NCBI RefSeq assembly: GCF_030867095.1
Contig: NC_081828.1
Location: forward strand, 49,453,434 to 49,517,433
Length of the DNA stretch: 64,000 bases
Reading direction: 5' to 3'
Source: Alligator mississippiensis
Taxonomy: Eukaryota > Chordata > Crocodylia > Alligatoridae
The notes under the pieces are model-generated. The model saw nothing but the letters and a program-made list of their open reading frames with translations. It searched no databases and was not told the DNA's origin. The translations under genes and the position numbers were made by a program. Every line of letters begins with the position of its first letter. Position 1 is the first letter of the stretch. Below, piece by piece: positions 11,901 to 23,528 of the stretch.

Positions 11901-12404
11901 ACCTGTGGCTCCTGAGCTTTGACTTGCTAATAATCCTTGGCCCCAACTTCTAGACTGGTCTGCCTCCACTCTTCTCTGTCTAGCACAGGAAGGACTCTTG
12001 GTAGATGAATCAGGATTGTGTAGGCCCCCTGCCTCCTTTGTAGCAGTAGTTGGATGGTGCCTAAGTCTTAGAGGTCCTAGAGAATGACAGGGTACTTCAG
12101 GGAGTGGAAGGATGGTCTCATGGGGCAATTGAATGCTGCCCTGGAGAACTGTATCCTACCCTGCCAATTTGAAGCTGGGAAAAGCACTTAAGAAACACCT
12201 TCCCTAATTAGTCTTTAATTGTGTACTTCTCATTTTCTGGCTTTCAACTTGAGACCTTGAGATCTGATCTGCAGAAATGCTGAGCACATAAAATCTGAAC
12301 CAAAGCAAAAGAGAGCAGTGGTCTGACCACTGGATCTGTTATATATTCTGAAAAAAAATTAGGTCTTGGGCCTCTCCTGTTGGTACCTCATATTAGTAGA
12401 TACT
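8998..12404. other. Intergenic, nothing recognised
   Basis: Short open frames only, no recognised protein, no splice-supported exon and no clear young repeat. A purine-rich patch occurs about 11400-11620. Confidence 0.55.
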
Positions 12405-12565
12405 TCTGCACTTATTCTCTTAGTGCCTTAGTTCCACACGTGTAAAATAGGGTTACTACCCATTAGTTTTATTTTTTCACCTCGGTGTGAAAAAATCACT
12501 AGTATTTGTTAGGCACTAAGATACTATAGTAATGAGCACCATAAGAATATTAATAATTTTACCTT
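12405..12565 (+). mobile_element. MIR-like SINE relic
   Basis: GTGCCTTAGTTCCACACG and TGTAAAATAGGGTTACTACC match the MIR core, followed by TTAGGCACTAAGATACTATA from its 3' unit. Confidence 0.65.
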
Positions 12566-13159
12566 CAGAGCAGGCTTTGAACAGTGTTAATTAAATATGA
12601 TGTAGGACTACATGTTACACAAAGAGGACTAAGCAATATATTGATTAGCTGCGCAGTAGGTGGGCACCATCTATTCTGAACAGGGCTGGGATACCATGAA
12701 GAAAACTAATTTGTGATTATACAATTAAAGACTATCTCATAATGTATAGAAATAAGGGGCCAAATATGTGTTCCACAGATTACTTTAATTCTGGCATTTC
12801 CTAATTGCTGGATACTTGACTTTACAGCCTTCAGAATATTCTTGTAGTTTTTATTGGTATAAACACTAATATTTTCTGTGTATATCTTATGTATTTCTCA
12901 GCTGTACCAAAACAACCCAGCCCTAAACAAACAACAATATAAAACCATGAGACTTCAGTGGAAGCCAGTGGATCTTCAGTAAAATATTCTTGCTTAAGCA
13001 TCAGTCCCTTTGGGATCTGAGTCAGGGATCTGTCCTTTGGTCCCTGACTACTGCACTGGTTGTAGTTGATGGTATTGAAGAAGAAGGCAGAAAGTAAGGC
13101 GTTTTTATTGATTTATGAGGCAGGGGACCTGTGTAAAAATAGTATCTGATCATCTAATT

Positions 13160-13429
13160 CAGGGTTGTCCAGTTGGTGGCCCATAGGCTGCATGCATTGT
13201 AAACTTGTGGCCCTGGGCTCCTTGTCCAGAATATATTCCTCTCCTCACTCTCCTGCTGCTGTTGGGGTCTCTGGGCTCCCCCTCCCTCCTCCAGTTTCTA
13301 TTTCCTGCTCCTGCCCCTAGTGCAGGGTGAAGCAGCACATAAAGCTGAAGGAGTCCATGGCTGGGTAACTTGGTGAGATCCAGGAATCCTGTCTGGTGCA
13401 GGGGCTCCAACTGAAGTTGGACAGCCTTA
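13160..13429. mobile_element. hAT-type MITE with target site duplication
   Basis: Left end CAGGGTTGTCCAGTTGGTGG; right end reverse complement TAAGGCTGTCCAACTTC. Flanking 8-mers ATCTAATT (13152-13159) and CTTTAATT (13430-13437) agree at six of eight bases. 270 bp, no transposase. Confidence 0.8.
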
Positions 13430-13549
13430 CTTTAATTAAATAAAGACTGTATCATTATTCATACACACAAGAGGGCTGCATGGGCACTTTCAGTTTCCTA
13501 ACTTCTGGCTGCTTGAGTTAATATTCTTTTAAATAAAGATCTCTCCTGT

Positions 13550-13760
13550 AACAGGTAGGACATTGGTCTAGGAAACAAGGTGAACAGGGTTCTATTCTGA
13601 GCTCCGCCCCTGACTTTCTATGCAGCCTCTATCAAGTCTCCTTACCACTATCACCACTACTACCCATGTTTTATCTGTCCCTTCTATTGATTTCCAGCTC
13701 TTCAGGGCTAGGGTTGTCTCTCACACTGTACATTATGTGCTTAGCATAATATGACTTCTA
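13550..13760 (+). mobile_element. MIR-like SINE relic
   Basis: A tRNA-like head region (GGTAGGACATTGGTCTAGGA, GAACAGGGTTCTATTCTGAG) and a 3' unit (CAGCTCTTCAGGGCTAGGG, TTGTCTCTCACACTGTACAT) in the order expected of a MIR-type SINE. Confidence 0.65.
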
Positions 13761-13954
13761 GAGGCGATTGAAATGCAAACCATAAGTTACAATAATAGCC
13801 AAAAAAGATAGGGAGCAAACTGGAGAGCAGGAATCAGCCAGCTGCACCAGCCTGGAACTGATACAGGGCTCCTAGCTACTCCCAATAACAAACTCATGCT
13901 AAAGCATCTGAAGTTATTCCTAGAATTACTTACCCCTAATAAGAAGAAACATGA

Positions 13955-14175
13955 GCTAGGGATGAGTGGGGTAGGAGTCAGGGTTCTTGAGCTTTTTTTC
14001 CTAATTCTGGTACCAATGTCCTAAACCAGCTCATTTCATCTTGTGATCCTCAGTTATCCCATCTCTAAAATGGTGATACTACTGCATATAAGCCTCATGG
14101 GAGAGGGATCAAGACCTCATTAATACATGAAATGATCTTTGAGAGCCTCAAATGGAAGGTGCTCTAGAGTAAAAG
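13955..14175 (+). mobile_element. MIR-like SINE relic
   Basis: GATCCTCAGTTATCCCATCT and CTAAAATGGTGATACTAC are the MIR core, followed by GATCTTTGAGAGCCTCAAAT and GAAGGTGCTCTAGAG from the 3' unit. Confidence 0.75.
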
Positions 14176-16679
14176 TATGACTGCTACTTCAGCATTTCAG
14201 CAGGTTCCAAGTCACATGTGTATCCTCCCATTGTTTTATCCAACTGTATTGTAAACCGTGCTGGTGCCTCCTTGAAAGTAATCTGTTTCCAACAGTATTT
14301 GGTAGCTGTTGGCCATTTTAGTGTCCCCAATTTAGCTCATTAATGGTGAACAAACACCAGGTTCCTGCAGTTTGCCTCTACGTTGGGTGTGCATGTGAAG
14401 TGAGAGCAGTGTGTTCTTTCAATAATAAATGAGAACATGCTGCTCTAGGACTGAAACATTCATGCTCTTTTGCAATTTAATTAGGAGAAACAAGAACCCC
14501 AGGTTAAATGGGCACACATATTTTTAGGCCCAAGCACATACATACACTGTGCTATATTAGTCATTCAGACAATAGCACATATGGTCAGATTTTTCAAAGT
14601 GTTCATCATGTTGGCTGTTGACCTCTTTTGGAAATCCAGTTCCATGGATATAGATTGTTTGAAGATATGACCCTGATGAGATTCACTGGGCCGGATTTTC
14701 AGGAGTCCTGAAATCCAGCAATTCTCATAGATGTCAATGTAGTTTTTCAGCCCTGTTGGAAATGGGGCCATAGTCTACTACAGCAGAGCCCTAGAGTAAA
14801 ACAATGTATTGTAGAGTCATTTGGAGTACATTAGTTTGGGCGAGATGGATTGTTAGGCTTGTAATTAGGACAGATAGATAAGCATACTGGATGGATGGTC
14901 AAAGAGAAGTATGCATTAGAGAGATGAAAAAGTCAGTCAAGTAGCTTGTTAGTATATAAGCAGGAGATGCATATAGAACTCAACTTTCAAACCAGGGCAC
15001 CTAAGTATACATTTATTTGTCTACAAGCATACTTAGGCATCTAAAATTGTTAGTTAAATGTCTTCCATTCCTTTGATAATGATTGATAAAAACCCACTCT
15101 TCTACTTTGGGGGTCTTAACTTTATTGACATTATTTAATATCTAAAGGAATTTAGACACGCAATGTGTCTAAGCAGCTTTTCAAGCCTCAGCCTGAAATT
15201 GCATATAGTACACTGCCATCTTATCCATTCTGCCCTAATAAAAGTCCATCATAAAATCATAAACCACCCTCCTGCCATGCAGAGAAAAGAGCACTGCAGA
15301 ATGCCTGGAAAGTCAACATATCAGGGCTTTGACAGTACAGAGAGAAGTGAATTCAAAGGGCCTTTACAGACAGTGCAACACACACTAAACTAGAGGAAAG
15401 GTGTTCCAGATTGAGTACCTCCACTGATCCTAGATTAGCTGGGAAATTGGGATTGTACAGGTTATATATAGTCAGTGCAGAACAGATCTATGAATGAGTA
15501 TCTTCATTTTGCTACATTTCATTCTATGCAGTGTATGCATTCAGCAGGCAGGTGCGCAGCAGTGTCTCCCCCACAAAAATAGTGAAAAAAAATGACCTAG
15601 TTTTTGGTTGACATTTTTTTAAATGTAAAAATTATCAGCAGAGTTTAATGTTCAATTCTTGATAATTCATGGAGCCCCAAGTTTATGAAAATATAGATAA
15701 GCAGGGTTTTTTACATCCTCTAGGAAAGCACAAGAACAAAGGCAAATAAAATGGCAAGCTGGAATGCAGCAGAAGGTACCTAACCATCAGAGGAGTAAGG
15801 TTCTAGTGGCTCTTCTCCCAGAAGGGATAGTTGGGGGCTAAAAACCTAACTGGTTTTAAATGGAGCTTGATCTCTTTACAAAAGGGATGGCACAGTATGG
15901 TTGTCTACAATATGGTGCAGGGACAGGCCCCAGAAGATATGTTAGTTTTCTGTTCTGTACCTACCTGGAGTTGAGACAAATTGTTACCTGTGTGACACAG
16001 GGAGTTTGTGTGGATTAGGCTCTCAGCTTGTTCTCTCCTAAATACCTGTGACATAATTTTGGGGTATCTTGATAATGCAACAGGTCAGCCTGACTGAGTT
16101 TCTTGGGCCTCTGAGTTTCTTGAGCTAGCACAATAATCTGATGGCACATGAGAAATGTGTACCTTGGAATTTCAGGAAGGCCTGTGCCCATAGGAAGCTG
16201 CAGGTCTAGCAGCAAACTAGGTAAAGACTGTAACCTGGGTGGTACTCCAAGAGGTACTCCCTCTCCAATTGAAGGGATCAAAGCAGGTGCACAAGCGCTG
16301 TGGGAGATGTAGGGACTCTCCTCCCCCTATAGAGCAGAGCCACACCACCAGTAGGTACTTAACCATATACCTTTTAATGAAAGAACAGTACTGGGAACAT
16401 AACAGGCATAAATCAGGGGGTATAGGGGACACTACAATGCCCCAAGGGGGCAGGATTCAACAACGGTTAGACACTTACAATCATTAACAAAAGACAGGGT
16501 TAACAAAATATAAAACACAAACAGCAGAGCAAACGATACTGGTTGGGGAAATATAAAAAGGCATAAAATACAAAATGTCAAGGAAATATAGGGCCTAGGT
16601 ACCTGGAGAAGGAGGGAAGACACACAACAGCCCCTTTCCACTGCAAGATTTTCTCATTGTTAATTCACTCCCTTCAAGT
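14176..16679. other. Intergenic, mostly unique
   Basis: No gene recognised. A fragment of a short palindromic repeat (GGATTTTCAGGAGTCCTGAA, then GATGTCAATG) is visible at about 14692-14770. Confidence 0.55.
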
Positions 16680-16758
16680 CACTACAGCTGGGTCTTGAAC
16701 TCAGGTCTCCCACATAACAGGCAGAATTGCTGCCACACAGCCACCAGTGCTAGCATAG
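16680..16758 (-). mobile_element. tRNA-derived SINE-like fragment
   Basis: On the minus strand GGTGGCTGTGTGGCAGC resembles a pol III A box region and GAGACCTGAGTTCAAGACCC a B box, about 30 bases apart, as in a tRNA head. The cloverleaf is degenerate, so I do not call a functional tRNA. Confidence 0.45.
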
Positions 16759-16813
16759 CATAGTAACCTGAGGGGCTAATCAATGGACACGGAAGGTGAG
16801 TCTCTGGGGCCTG

Positions 16814-16967
16814 ATTGGTGAGGAAAGGGAATCCCAAGTCCTCCAATCATCTTTTACCCCTTCAAAGCCCCTGGGCCAAATCATTACCAGATTGGTGAGG
16901 AAAGGGAATCCCAAGTCCTCCAATCATCTTTTGCCCTTTCAAAACCCCTGGGCTAAGTCACTGCCAG
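16814..16967 (+). repeat. 77-bp tandem duplication
   Basis: Two head-to-tail copies, 16814-16890 and 16891-16967, each beginning ATTGGTGAGGAAAGGGAATC, with only a few differences. It lies just before the 3' end of the young CR1. Confidence 0.93.
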
Positions 16968-16993
16968 CTAGCCCGTCACAAGACTATCCTAAG

Positions 16994-19900
16994 ATTCATA
17001 GATTCATAGATTCATAGATGTTAGGGTCGGAAGGGACCTCAGTAGATCATCAAGTCCGACCCCCTGCATAAGCAGGAAAGAGTGCTGGGTCTAGATGACC
17101 CCAGCTAGTTACTCATCTAACCTCCTCTTGAAGACCCCCAGGGTAGGGGAGAGCACCACCTCCCTTGGGAGCCCGTTCCAGACCTTGGCCACTCGAACTG
17201 TGAAGAAGTTCTTCCTAGTGTCCAATCTAAATCTGCTCTCTGCCAGCTTGTGGCCATTGTTTCTTGTAACCCCCGGGGGCACCTTGGTGAATAAATACTC
17301 ACCAATTCCCTTCTGTGCCCCCGTGATGAACTTATAGGCAGCCACAAGGTCGCCTCTCAACCTTCTCTTGCGGAGGCTGAAGAGGTCCAATTTCTCTAGT
17401 CTCTCCTCGTAGGGCTTGGTCTGCAGGCCCTTGACCATACGAGTTGCCCTTCTCTGGACCCTCTCCAGGTTATCCGCATCCTTCTTGAAGTGCGGCGCCC
17501 AGAATTGCACGCGATACTCCAACTGCGGTCTGACCAGCACCCGATAGAGGGGAAGTATCACCTCCCTGGACCTATTTGTCATGCATCTGCTGATGCACGA
17601 TAAAGTGCCATTGGCTTTTCTGATGGCTTCGTCACACTGCCGGCTCATGTTCATCTTGGAGTCCACTAGGACTCCGAGATCCCTTTCCACCTCTGTGCCA
17701 CCCAGCAGGTCATTCCCTAGGCTGTAGGTGTGCTGGACATTTTTCCTCCCTAGGTGCAGCACTTTGCATTTCTCCTTGTTGAACTGCATCCTGTTGTTTT
17801 CTGCCCACTTGTCCAACCTATCCAGGTCTGCCTACAGCTGTTCCCTGCCCTCCGGCGTATCCACTTCTCCCCATAGCTTTGTGTCATCTGCAAACTTGGA
17901 CAGAGTACATTTGACTCCCTCGTCCAAGTCACTGATGAAGACATTGAAGAGTATCGGTCCAAGGACCGAGCCCTGCGGGACCCCACTGCCCACACCCTTC
18001 CAGGTCGAGACCAACCCATCCACCACGACTCTTTGGGTGCGGCCCTCTAGCCAATTCGCCACCCACCGGACTGTGCAGTCATCCACATCACAGCCTCTTA
18101 GCTTGTTCACCAGTATGGGGTGGGATACCGTATCGAAGGCCTTCCTGAAGTCTAAGTATACGACATCCACCCCTCCTCCTGTGTCCAGGCGTTTCGTAAC
18201 CTGGTCATAGAAAGAGACTAGATTGGTCAGGCACGATCTGCCCGCCACAAACCTGTGCTGGTTTCCCCTCAGCATAATCTGCCCTGCCGGGCTCTCACAA
18301 ATGTGAGCCTTGATAATTTTTTCAAAGACTTTACCAAGGATGGAGGTGAGACTGACTGGCCTATAGTTGCCCGGGTCCTCCTTCCTCCCCTTTTTGAAAA
18401 TGGGGACCACATTAGCCCTTTTCCAGTCCTCTGGGACTTGGCCCATGCGCCACGAGCGTTCGAATATTCCTGCCAGTGGCTGTGCAATGATGTCGGCCAG
18501 TGCCTTCAGCACCCTCAGATGGAGCCCATCTGGGCCTGCCGATTTAAAGGCATCCAGTTCATCCAAATGACTCTGCACCACCTCAGGATCTACGCATGGA
18601 AGTCTGGCGCCTTGCTGCTGCCTCTCTACAACCCCAGTGAGAGACTTGTTGTGCCCCTTGCTTAGGAACACTGAGGCAAAGAACTCGTTGAGGAGTTCAG
18701 CCTTGTCCCCCCTATCTGTCACCAATTGTTTCTGCCCATTTAGCAGAGGTCCTATTCCTCCCTGGGCCTTCCTTTTATTCCCAATATATCTATAAAACAA
18801 TTTCTTGTTGTCTTTTACTTGGGTTGCCATCCTCAGCTCCATGGTAGCTTTGGCCCGCCTAACTGCCTCCCTACAAGCACGAGCAGAGGAGATATATTCA
18901 TCTTTAGTGATCTCACCCTGTTTCCACTTTTTATGTGCTCCCCTTTTGGCCCTTAGGCTGCCCTGGATTTCTCTGGTCAGCCAGGGAAGCCTCCTGGCCC
19001 CTTTCCCTTTTTTGCCTCGCTCGGGGATCGTCATGCTTTGTGCCCAAAGGATCGTTTCCTTTAGGCACAGCCACCCTTCTTGGGCTCCCATCCCTTCAAA
19101 ACTCCTACTCTGCAGTGCGTCCTTGACTAATCGCCTGAGTGCATTGAGATCAGCTTTCCTAAAGTCTAGCACTTTCACCCTACTAGTTGCCTTACCCACT
19201 CGCCGTCTTATGTTGAATTCTATTATTAGGTGATCACTGTCTCCCAAATGGCTACCGATCTGGAGGTCCCCTATCATATCATCCCCTGTTGCCAATACCA
19301 GATCCAGTATGGCATTCCCCCTAGTGGGACCATACACCTCCTGTGTCAGGTAGAGGTCCTGTATACAGGTTAGAAACCTGCGTGAGCGATGGGACCTTGC
19401 TGTCTGCGTCTCCCAGCATATGTCCGGGTAGTTTAGGTCCCCCATGACTACCGCCTCTTTAGCTTTTATGGTCTCCGAGAGTTGCCTCAGGAGCCCCACA
19501 TCTATTTCTTCCCCTTGGTGTGGGGGTCTGTAGCAGACCCCTACCACCAAATCCCTTTCTCCCTGCCCCCCATGTAGCCTAACCCACAATCCTTCTACTT
19601 CCTCAACCTCAGATTCTGTCTTGATGAGGGTTGATGTATATTGCTCACTGACATAAAGTGCAACCCCCCCCCCCTTTCTTCCCTGACCTGTCCTTTCTGT
19701 ACAATCTATAGCCCTCAATATGTACCACCCAGTCATGGGATGAATCCCACCAGGTCTCTGTTAGCCCCACTAAGTCATAGGTGTTTAGTGCAAGCAGGAG
19801 CACTAATTCATCCTGCTTGTTCCCCATGCTCCTAGCATTAGTATATAGGCACTTGAGCCCTGCGACTGGTGCCTTTGCTGCCCCCCTGCTCCGAGTCCCA

Positions 19901-20105
19901 AGGGGCCCATTGTTTCTTACCTTTTTGTTTCTTACCTGTTCTGTAGTGCTGGCCTCCCCATGGCTTTCAGGTTTCCAATGTTCTCCTTCTTCAGGCTGGG
20001 CTGTCCTTGTGGGTGCCACATGGTTTGGTGGTCCACAGCTTCCCCTGCCCTTGTACTCCCCTCCCCCCGACGAGACTAGTTTAAAGCCCGCAGGGTAACA
20101 CTAGG
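16994..20105 (-). mobile_element. CR1 LINE retrotransposon, young, 5'-truncated, nearly intact ORF2
   Basis: On the minus strand this runs from about 20105 to a 3' end made of ATTCATAG 8-mers (16994-17019 on the + strand), the usual CR1-type short tail with no poly-A. It carries the endonuclease and reverse transcriptase of CR1 ORF2 and the well-known conserved 3' region. CR1 is the dominant LINE of birds, crocodilians and turtles and inserts 5'-truncated copies by target-primed reverse transcription. The 5' limit is approximate: the ORF2 frame opens just after an in-frame TAG at 20101-20103, and sequence beyond that no longer looks like CR1 to me. ORF1 and the 5'UTR are absent. Low decay indicates a recent insertion compared with the other copies here. 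Confidence 0.95.
17109..20100 (-). pseudogene. CR1 ORF2 (endonuclease / reverse transcriptase), two lesions
   Basis: About 995 codons. From the N-terminus: APE-type endonuclease with [34 protein letters not shown] and [10 protein letters not shown]; then reverse transcriptase with [50 protein letters not shown] and the FADD catalytic box in [11 protein letters not shown]; then the C-terminal CR1 domain ending FKRRLDE before TAA at 17109-17111. Only two breaks are visible. The first is a +1 shift in a run of 11 G on the minus strand (19664-19674), where 10 would keep frame. The second is a TAG at 17832-17834, after the residues EGREQL, in place of a sense codon. The homopolymer break could also be a sequencing error. 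The smaller open frames on the opposite strand are shadows of this gene. Confidence 0.93.
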
Positions 20106-21779
20106 TAAGAAAGTAGGTTCTTCTTCTCTCTTCTTCCCCAATGTCATTACCCACATGTCTTTGCTCAAGCCTTTCCATCTCTGTTTCCTTCCTCCAGGAC
20201 AGAGTAGAGAGCTTGTCACCTGGCCAATCTGCCTTTTTTTGTAGCTCAAGCTTTAGGGATGGAATCCTAGAAAATGGGCATTTTTTGAACTGGTGACTTC
20301 TTCATGCGGTGAAATTTGCTGTGTCAGTCAAGGTTGGGGCTGGAACCAATCTGGCATTGACCTCGGTGGAAAGACTCCTACTGACCACAGTGGATTTTGA
20401 ATCAGGCTGTGCTTCTCTAGATAGTTAACAATTCTACCTGTCCATAATAATAATCCAGTGTAATATTCCATGTAAAAATGGCTTTACTTGTATGGAGTCC
20501 TTACACCAATTATACACCAGGTAAGGGTGATTTTGTAATCTGTTTAGAGTTAAAACTTGCCCCTAAGGATCATAATTCAGTTGATCATGTTTGTAAAAGA
20601 GGTGCCTGGTAATCTGTAAGGATTTAACATGACACAGAAAGAAAACAAGAAATTAGCTGTATCTCCTAGCTTTATTTGCAGCACCTCCTTGTTTTGTCCT
20701 TTTCATTCTGGTTCCATAGTCTTGAGTAGTTCTCGTCTTTCTCAGAGTGCTGAACAAAGCCCTGAAAGATTCCTGGAACTGATGAAAAAGCCTATCTCTT
20801 AGACTTTCCCAGGTCTTTCTATAGCTGGTATCAGCCCTTTAATTTTCACTTAGCAATAAACTAAAAATGTCCATTACTCAAGTCTACCTCTTCCAAACCA
20901 ATCAGGATTTTGTTTGAAATTTAGCTGTTTTACCAAAAGCTGATACAGCTGTTTCTGCATCACTCTGCTCCATTCTTTCTACTGTCTGGTTGTTGACTTA
21001 ATTACCCTACGATCAATCTCATAGAGAAACAGCAATGCAGGAATGGCAGATGGGGAACAGAGCATGAATATTAATTAGCAAAGAATTCCAAACAGAGGAC
21101 TTTAATTACATTAAAAGCGCAGGCTTGCAGGCAGTGACTTACTTCCTGCTGTAAATCTGTTGACAGGTCATTGCTTCAGCAGCGTCAGTGCTTTATAATG
21201 AATGCATATATACATTTCAAGTGGCAGAAATAGGTTTCTGCTTTCAGATATTAATAAGAAAATGATCATATCAGGGAGAGCACTTTGCGTGCTGGGAGCA
21301 TTCAGGGAAATAATTTTTAATACAGTTATTTGGTAATGATATTCTTAGTCTGGGAAAATTGTTCCATAGACCTGTGGATGTGGATGTGAGAGCATGAAGC
21401 TGTCATGCACACATTAAAGTAGCTGTACTAACTTGCATGTAGCAGGTGACTCGTAAAATTATCATTTCAGGGCTAGTCACTAGGGGGAGACAGAGCCGTG
21501 TTGCATTACTGAGGGTTACACTTTCACTACTAGTCACTTTTATTAAAGCACTGTGAAGTGAATGCCACACTTCACAATCATTTCAATGTTCTGGGCAAAG
21601 AACAGGATTTTTCTCCTCTCCCAAACAGCTTACACTTTAAGCAGCCCTGTTGCACTAAATGGGTCACACTGAAACCGTTCATCCTGAATCCTACCTGACT
21701 TACACTGGCATAAGCCTATTATCTGCTAGTAGCATGGGAATATATTGTATGTAATTACTGTTTCACAGAAGGGTTGCAG
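20106..21779. other. Intergenic, nothing coding
   Basis: No gene. A palindromic repeat fragment is likely at 20340-20410 (CATTGACCTCGGTGGAAAGA, GATTTTGAATCAGGC). The stretch 21040-21340 is AT-rich, unique-looking and free of recognisable repeats. Confidence 0.55.
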
Positions 21780-22045
21780 CTAAGATCAGGGCCCTGTTGT
21801 ACCAGATGCTGTATGGACAACTGATAAAAGACAGGTTTTACCCCCAAAGAATGTGCAGTCTCAGTAGCTAAGCCTGATGCTGGCTGGGAGAGAGGAAGAA
21901 TTGTTATTCCTATTTTTATGTTGAGAACTGAGGCAGAGAGAAATGTGGGGCTCCATTTTAAAAAACCTGCCAGGCTGACAAAGGAACTGAAGCCAGACCT
22001 CCTGAACTGCAGCCCAAGGTCAACTTTCTGCTCTGGGACAGCAAA
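21780..22045 (-). mobile_element. MIR-like SINE relic
   Basis: Reverse-orientation 3' unit (GATCAGGGCCCTGTTGTACC, CCCCCAAAGAATGTGCAG) followed by the core (AACTGAGGCAGAGAGAAATG). Confidence 0.75.
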
Positions 22046-22344
22046 GAAAGATCACGAGTCATCTTAACAGAAATTCGATGTGAGATCAGGATTCCAGGCT
22101 CCAGGAGTTATGCTATGGATGATTGTGAACTTTCTACCGGGGACAGTTTTCCCCCAGAATAGAAATAACCTTTACTGAACAGAAGGCTACTGGTTAGATT
22201 CTGGTGGTTCACACAACCTGCTGGGATAAGCAGCACTGCTACAACTCCTGGCTTACAAGTAATAGGCTGTCTTTGATGCCACTTAGCACACAGAGAAAAA
22301 AATGGTGCTCAGGATGACCCGGAGTGGATTTACCAAGAGCTTCT

Positions 22345-23528
22345 ATAAAAGGTGGCAGGCTTTGTGGATGGGGGAAGAGCAGTGGATGTGATATCCTTTG
22401 ACTTAAGCAAGGTTTTTGACACAGTCTCTCACAACATTCTCATTAACAAGCTAAGAAAATACAGACTAGATGAAAGCACTGTAAGATGAATACATGACTG
22501 GTTGGACCATCATACTGAACAAGTTGTCCTCAATGACTCCATGTCTAGTTGAGAGGAAGTATCAAGCGGGGTTCCCCAGGGGTCTGTCCTGGGTCTGGTA
22601 TTGTTTAATATCTTCATTAATGATTTGGACAATGGGATTGAGTGCACACTTAGCAAATTTGTGGAAATCACTAAGTGGAGTTGCAGATGCTTTGGAGAAT
22701 AGGGCTAGGATCCAGAATAACAGGGATAGACTGGTCCACAACCAATGAATTTCAACAAGGAAGTGCACTCCTGTACTTAGGAGTGAATAACCACATGCAC
22801 AAATACAGCCTGGGGAATGACTGGCTGGATTGCAGTACTAAAGATAAGGACCTGTGGGTTATGATGTACCATAAGCTGAATGAGTCAGCATTGTGCTCTT
22901 GTTGCAAAAAAGCCAACAGCATCCTGGGTTTTATTAACAGGGGTGTCACTTGCAAATTAAGGGAAGTGATTCTTCCACTCTATATTCAGCACCGGTGCTC
23001 ACCTAGAGTACTTCGTCCAGTTTTCCCACACTTCAAGAAGGAGACATGGACAGTTTGGAGAGAGTCTAGCACAGAGCAACAAAAATGATTATGGGGCTCA
23101 GAGGCAAGGCTTATGATGAAAGGCTGAAAGAATTAGGATTATTTCATGTATTTCTATCCTCTGAAGAGAAAACTGATGAGGGATTTGATAACAAATCTTC
23201 AAATCCCTGAAGGGTGATTATAAAGAGGATGGAGATGTGTTTTTCTTTGTGGCTGTAGGGGATGGGGCTAGGAGAAATGGCCTCAAGCTGCAGCAGGGAG
23301 AATTGATGTTGGAGATTAGGAGGAACTTTTTGACTATGAGGATGGTTGAGCATTGATTCAGTCTATGTAGAGAAATTGTTGAATCTGGAAGTTTTCAAGA
23401 GAAGAGCAGGTTGGGCAGACACTTAGCTGGGATGTTTTAGGCAGGGATACTCCTGCCTTGAGCACAGGACTGAACTAGATGGCCAATATGTAGTCCCTTC
23501 CAGCCCTACTTTCCTATGATTCTATGAC
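22345..23528 (+). mobile_element. Old CR1 LINE fragment, RT to 3' end
   Basis: Decayed ORF2 with recognisable pieces in several frames: [46 protein letters not shown] with the FADD box lost, REVILPLYI. It ends with CCCTTCCAGCCCTACTTTCC and TATGATTCTATGAC, a CR1 3' end at about 23528. Many stops and small deletions, so it is much older than the copy at 16994. Confidence 0.92.

Noticed and set aside
16680..16758. A functional tRNA gene
   Set aside because: A and B box-like motifs are present but the acceptor and anticodon stems do not pair well; more like a SINE head.
16814..16967. CRISPR-like repeat array
   Set aside because: Only two directly adjacent copies without spacers in a vertebrate genome; a plain tandem duplication.
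17728..19233. Several + strand open frames of 100-160 codons
   Set aside because: Antisense shadows of the CR1 ORF2 on the minus strand.
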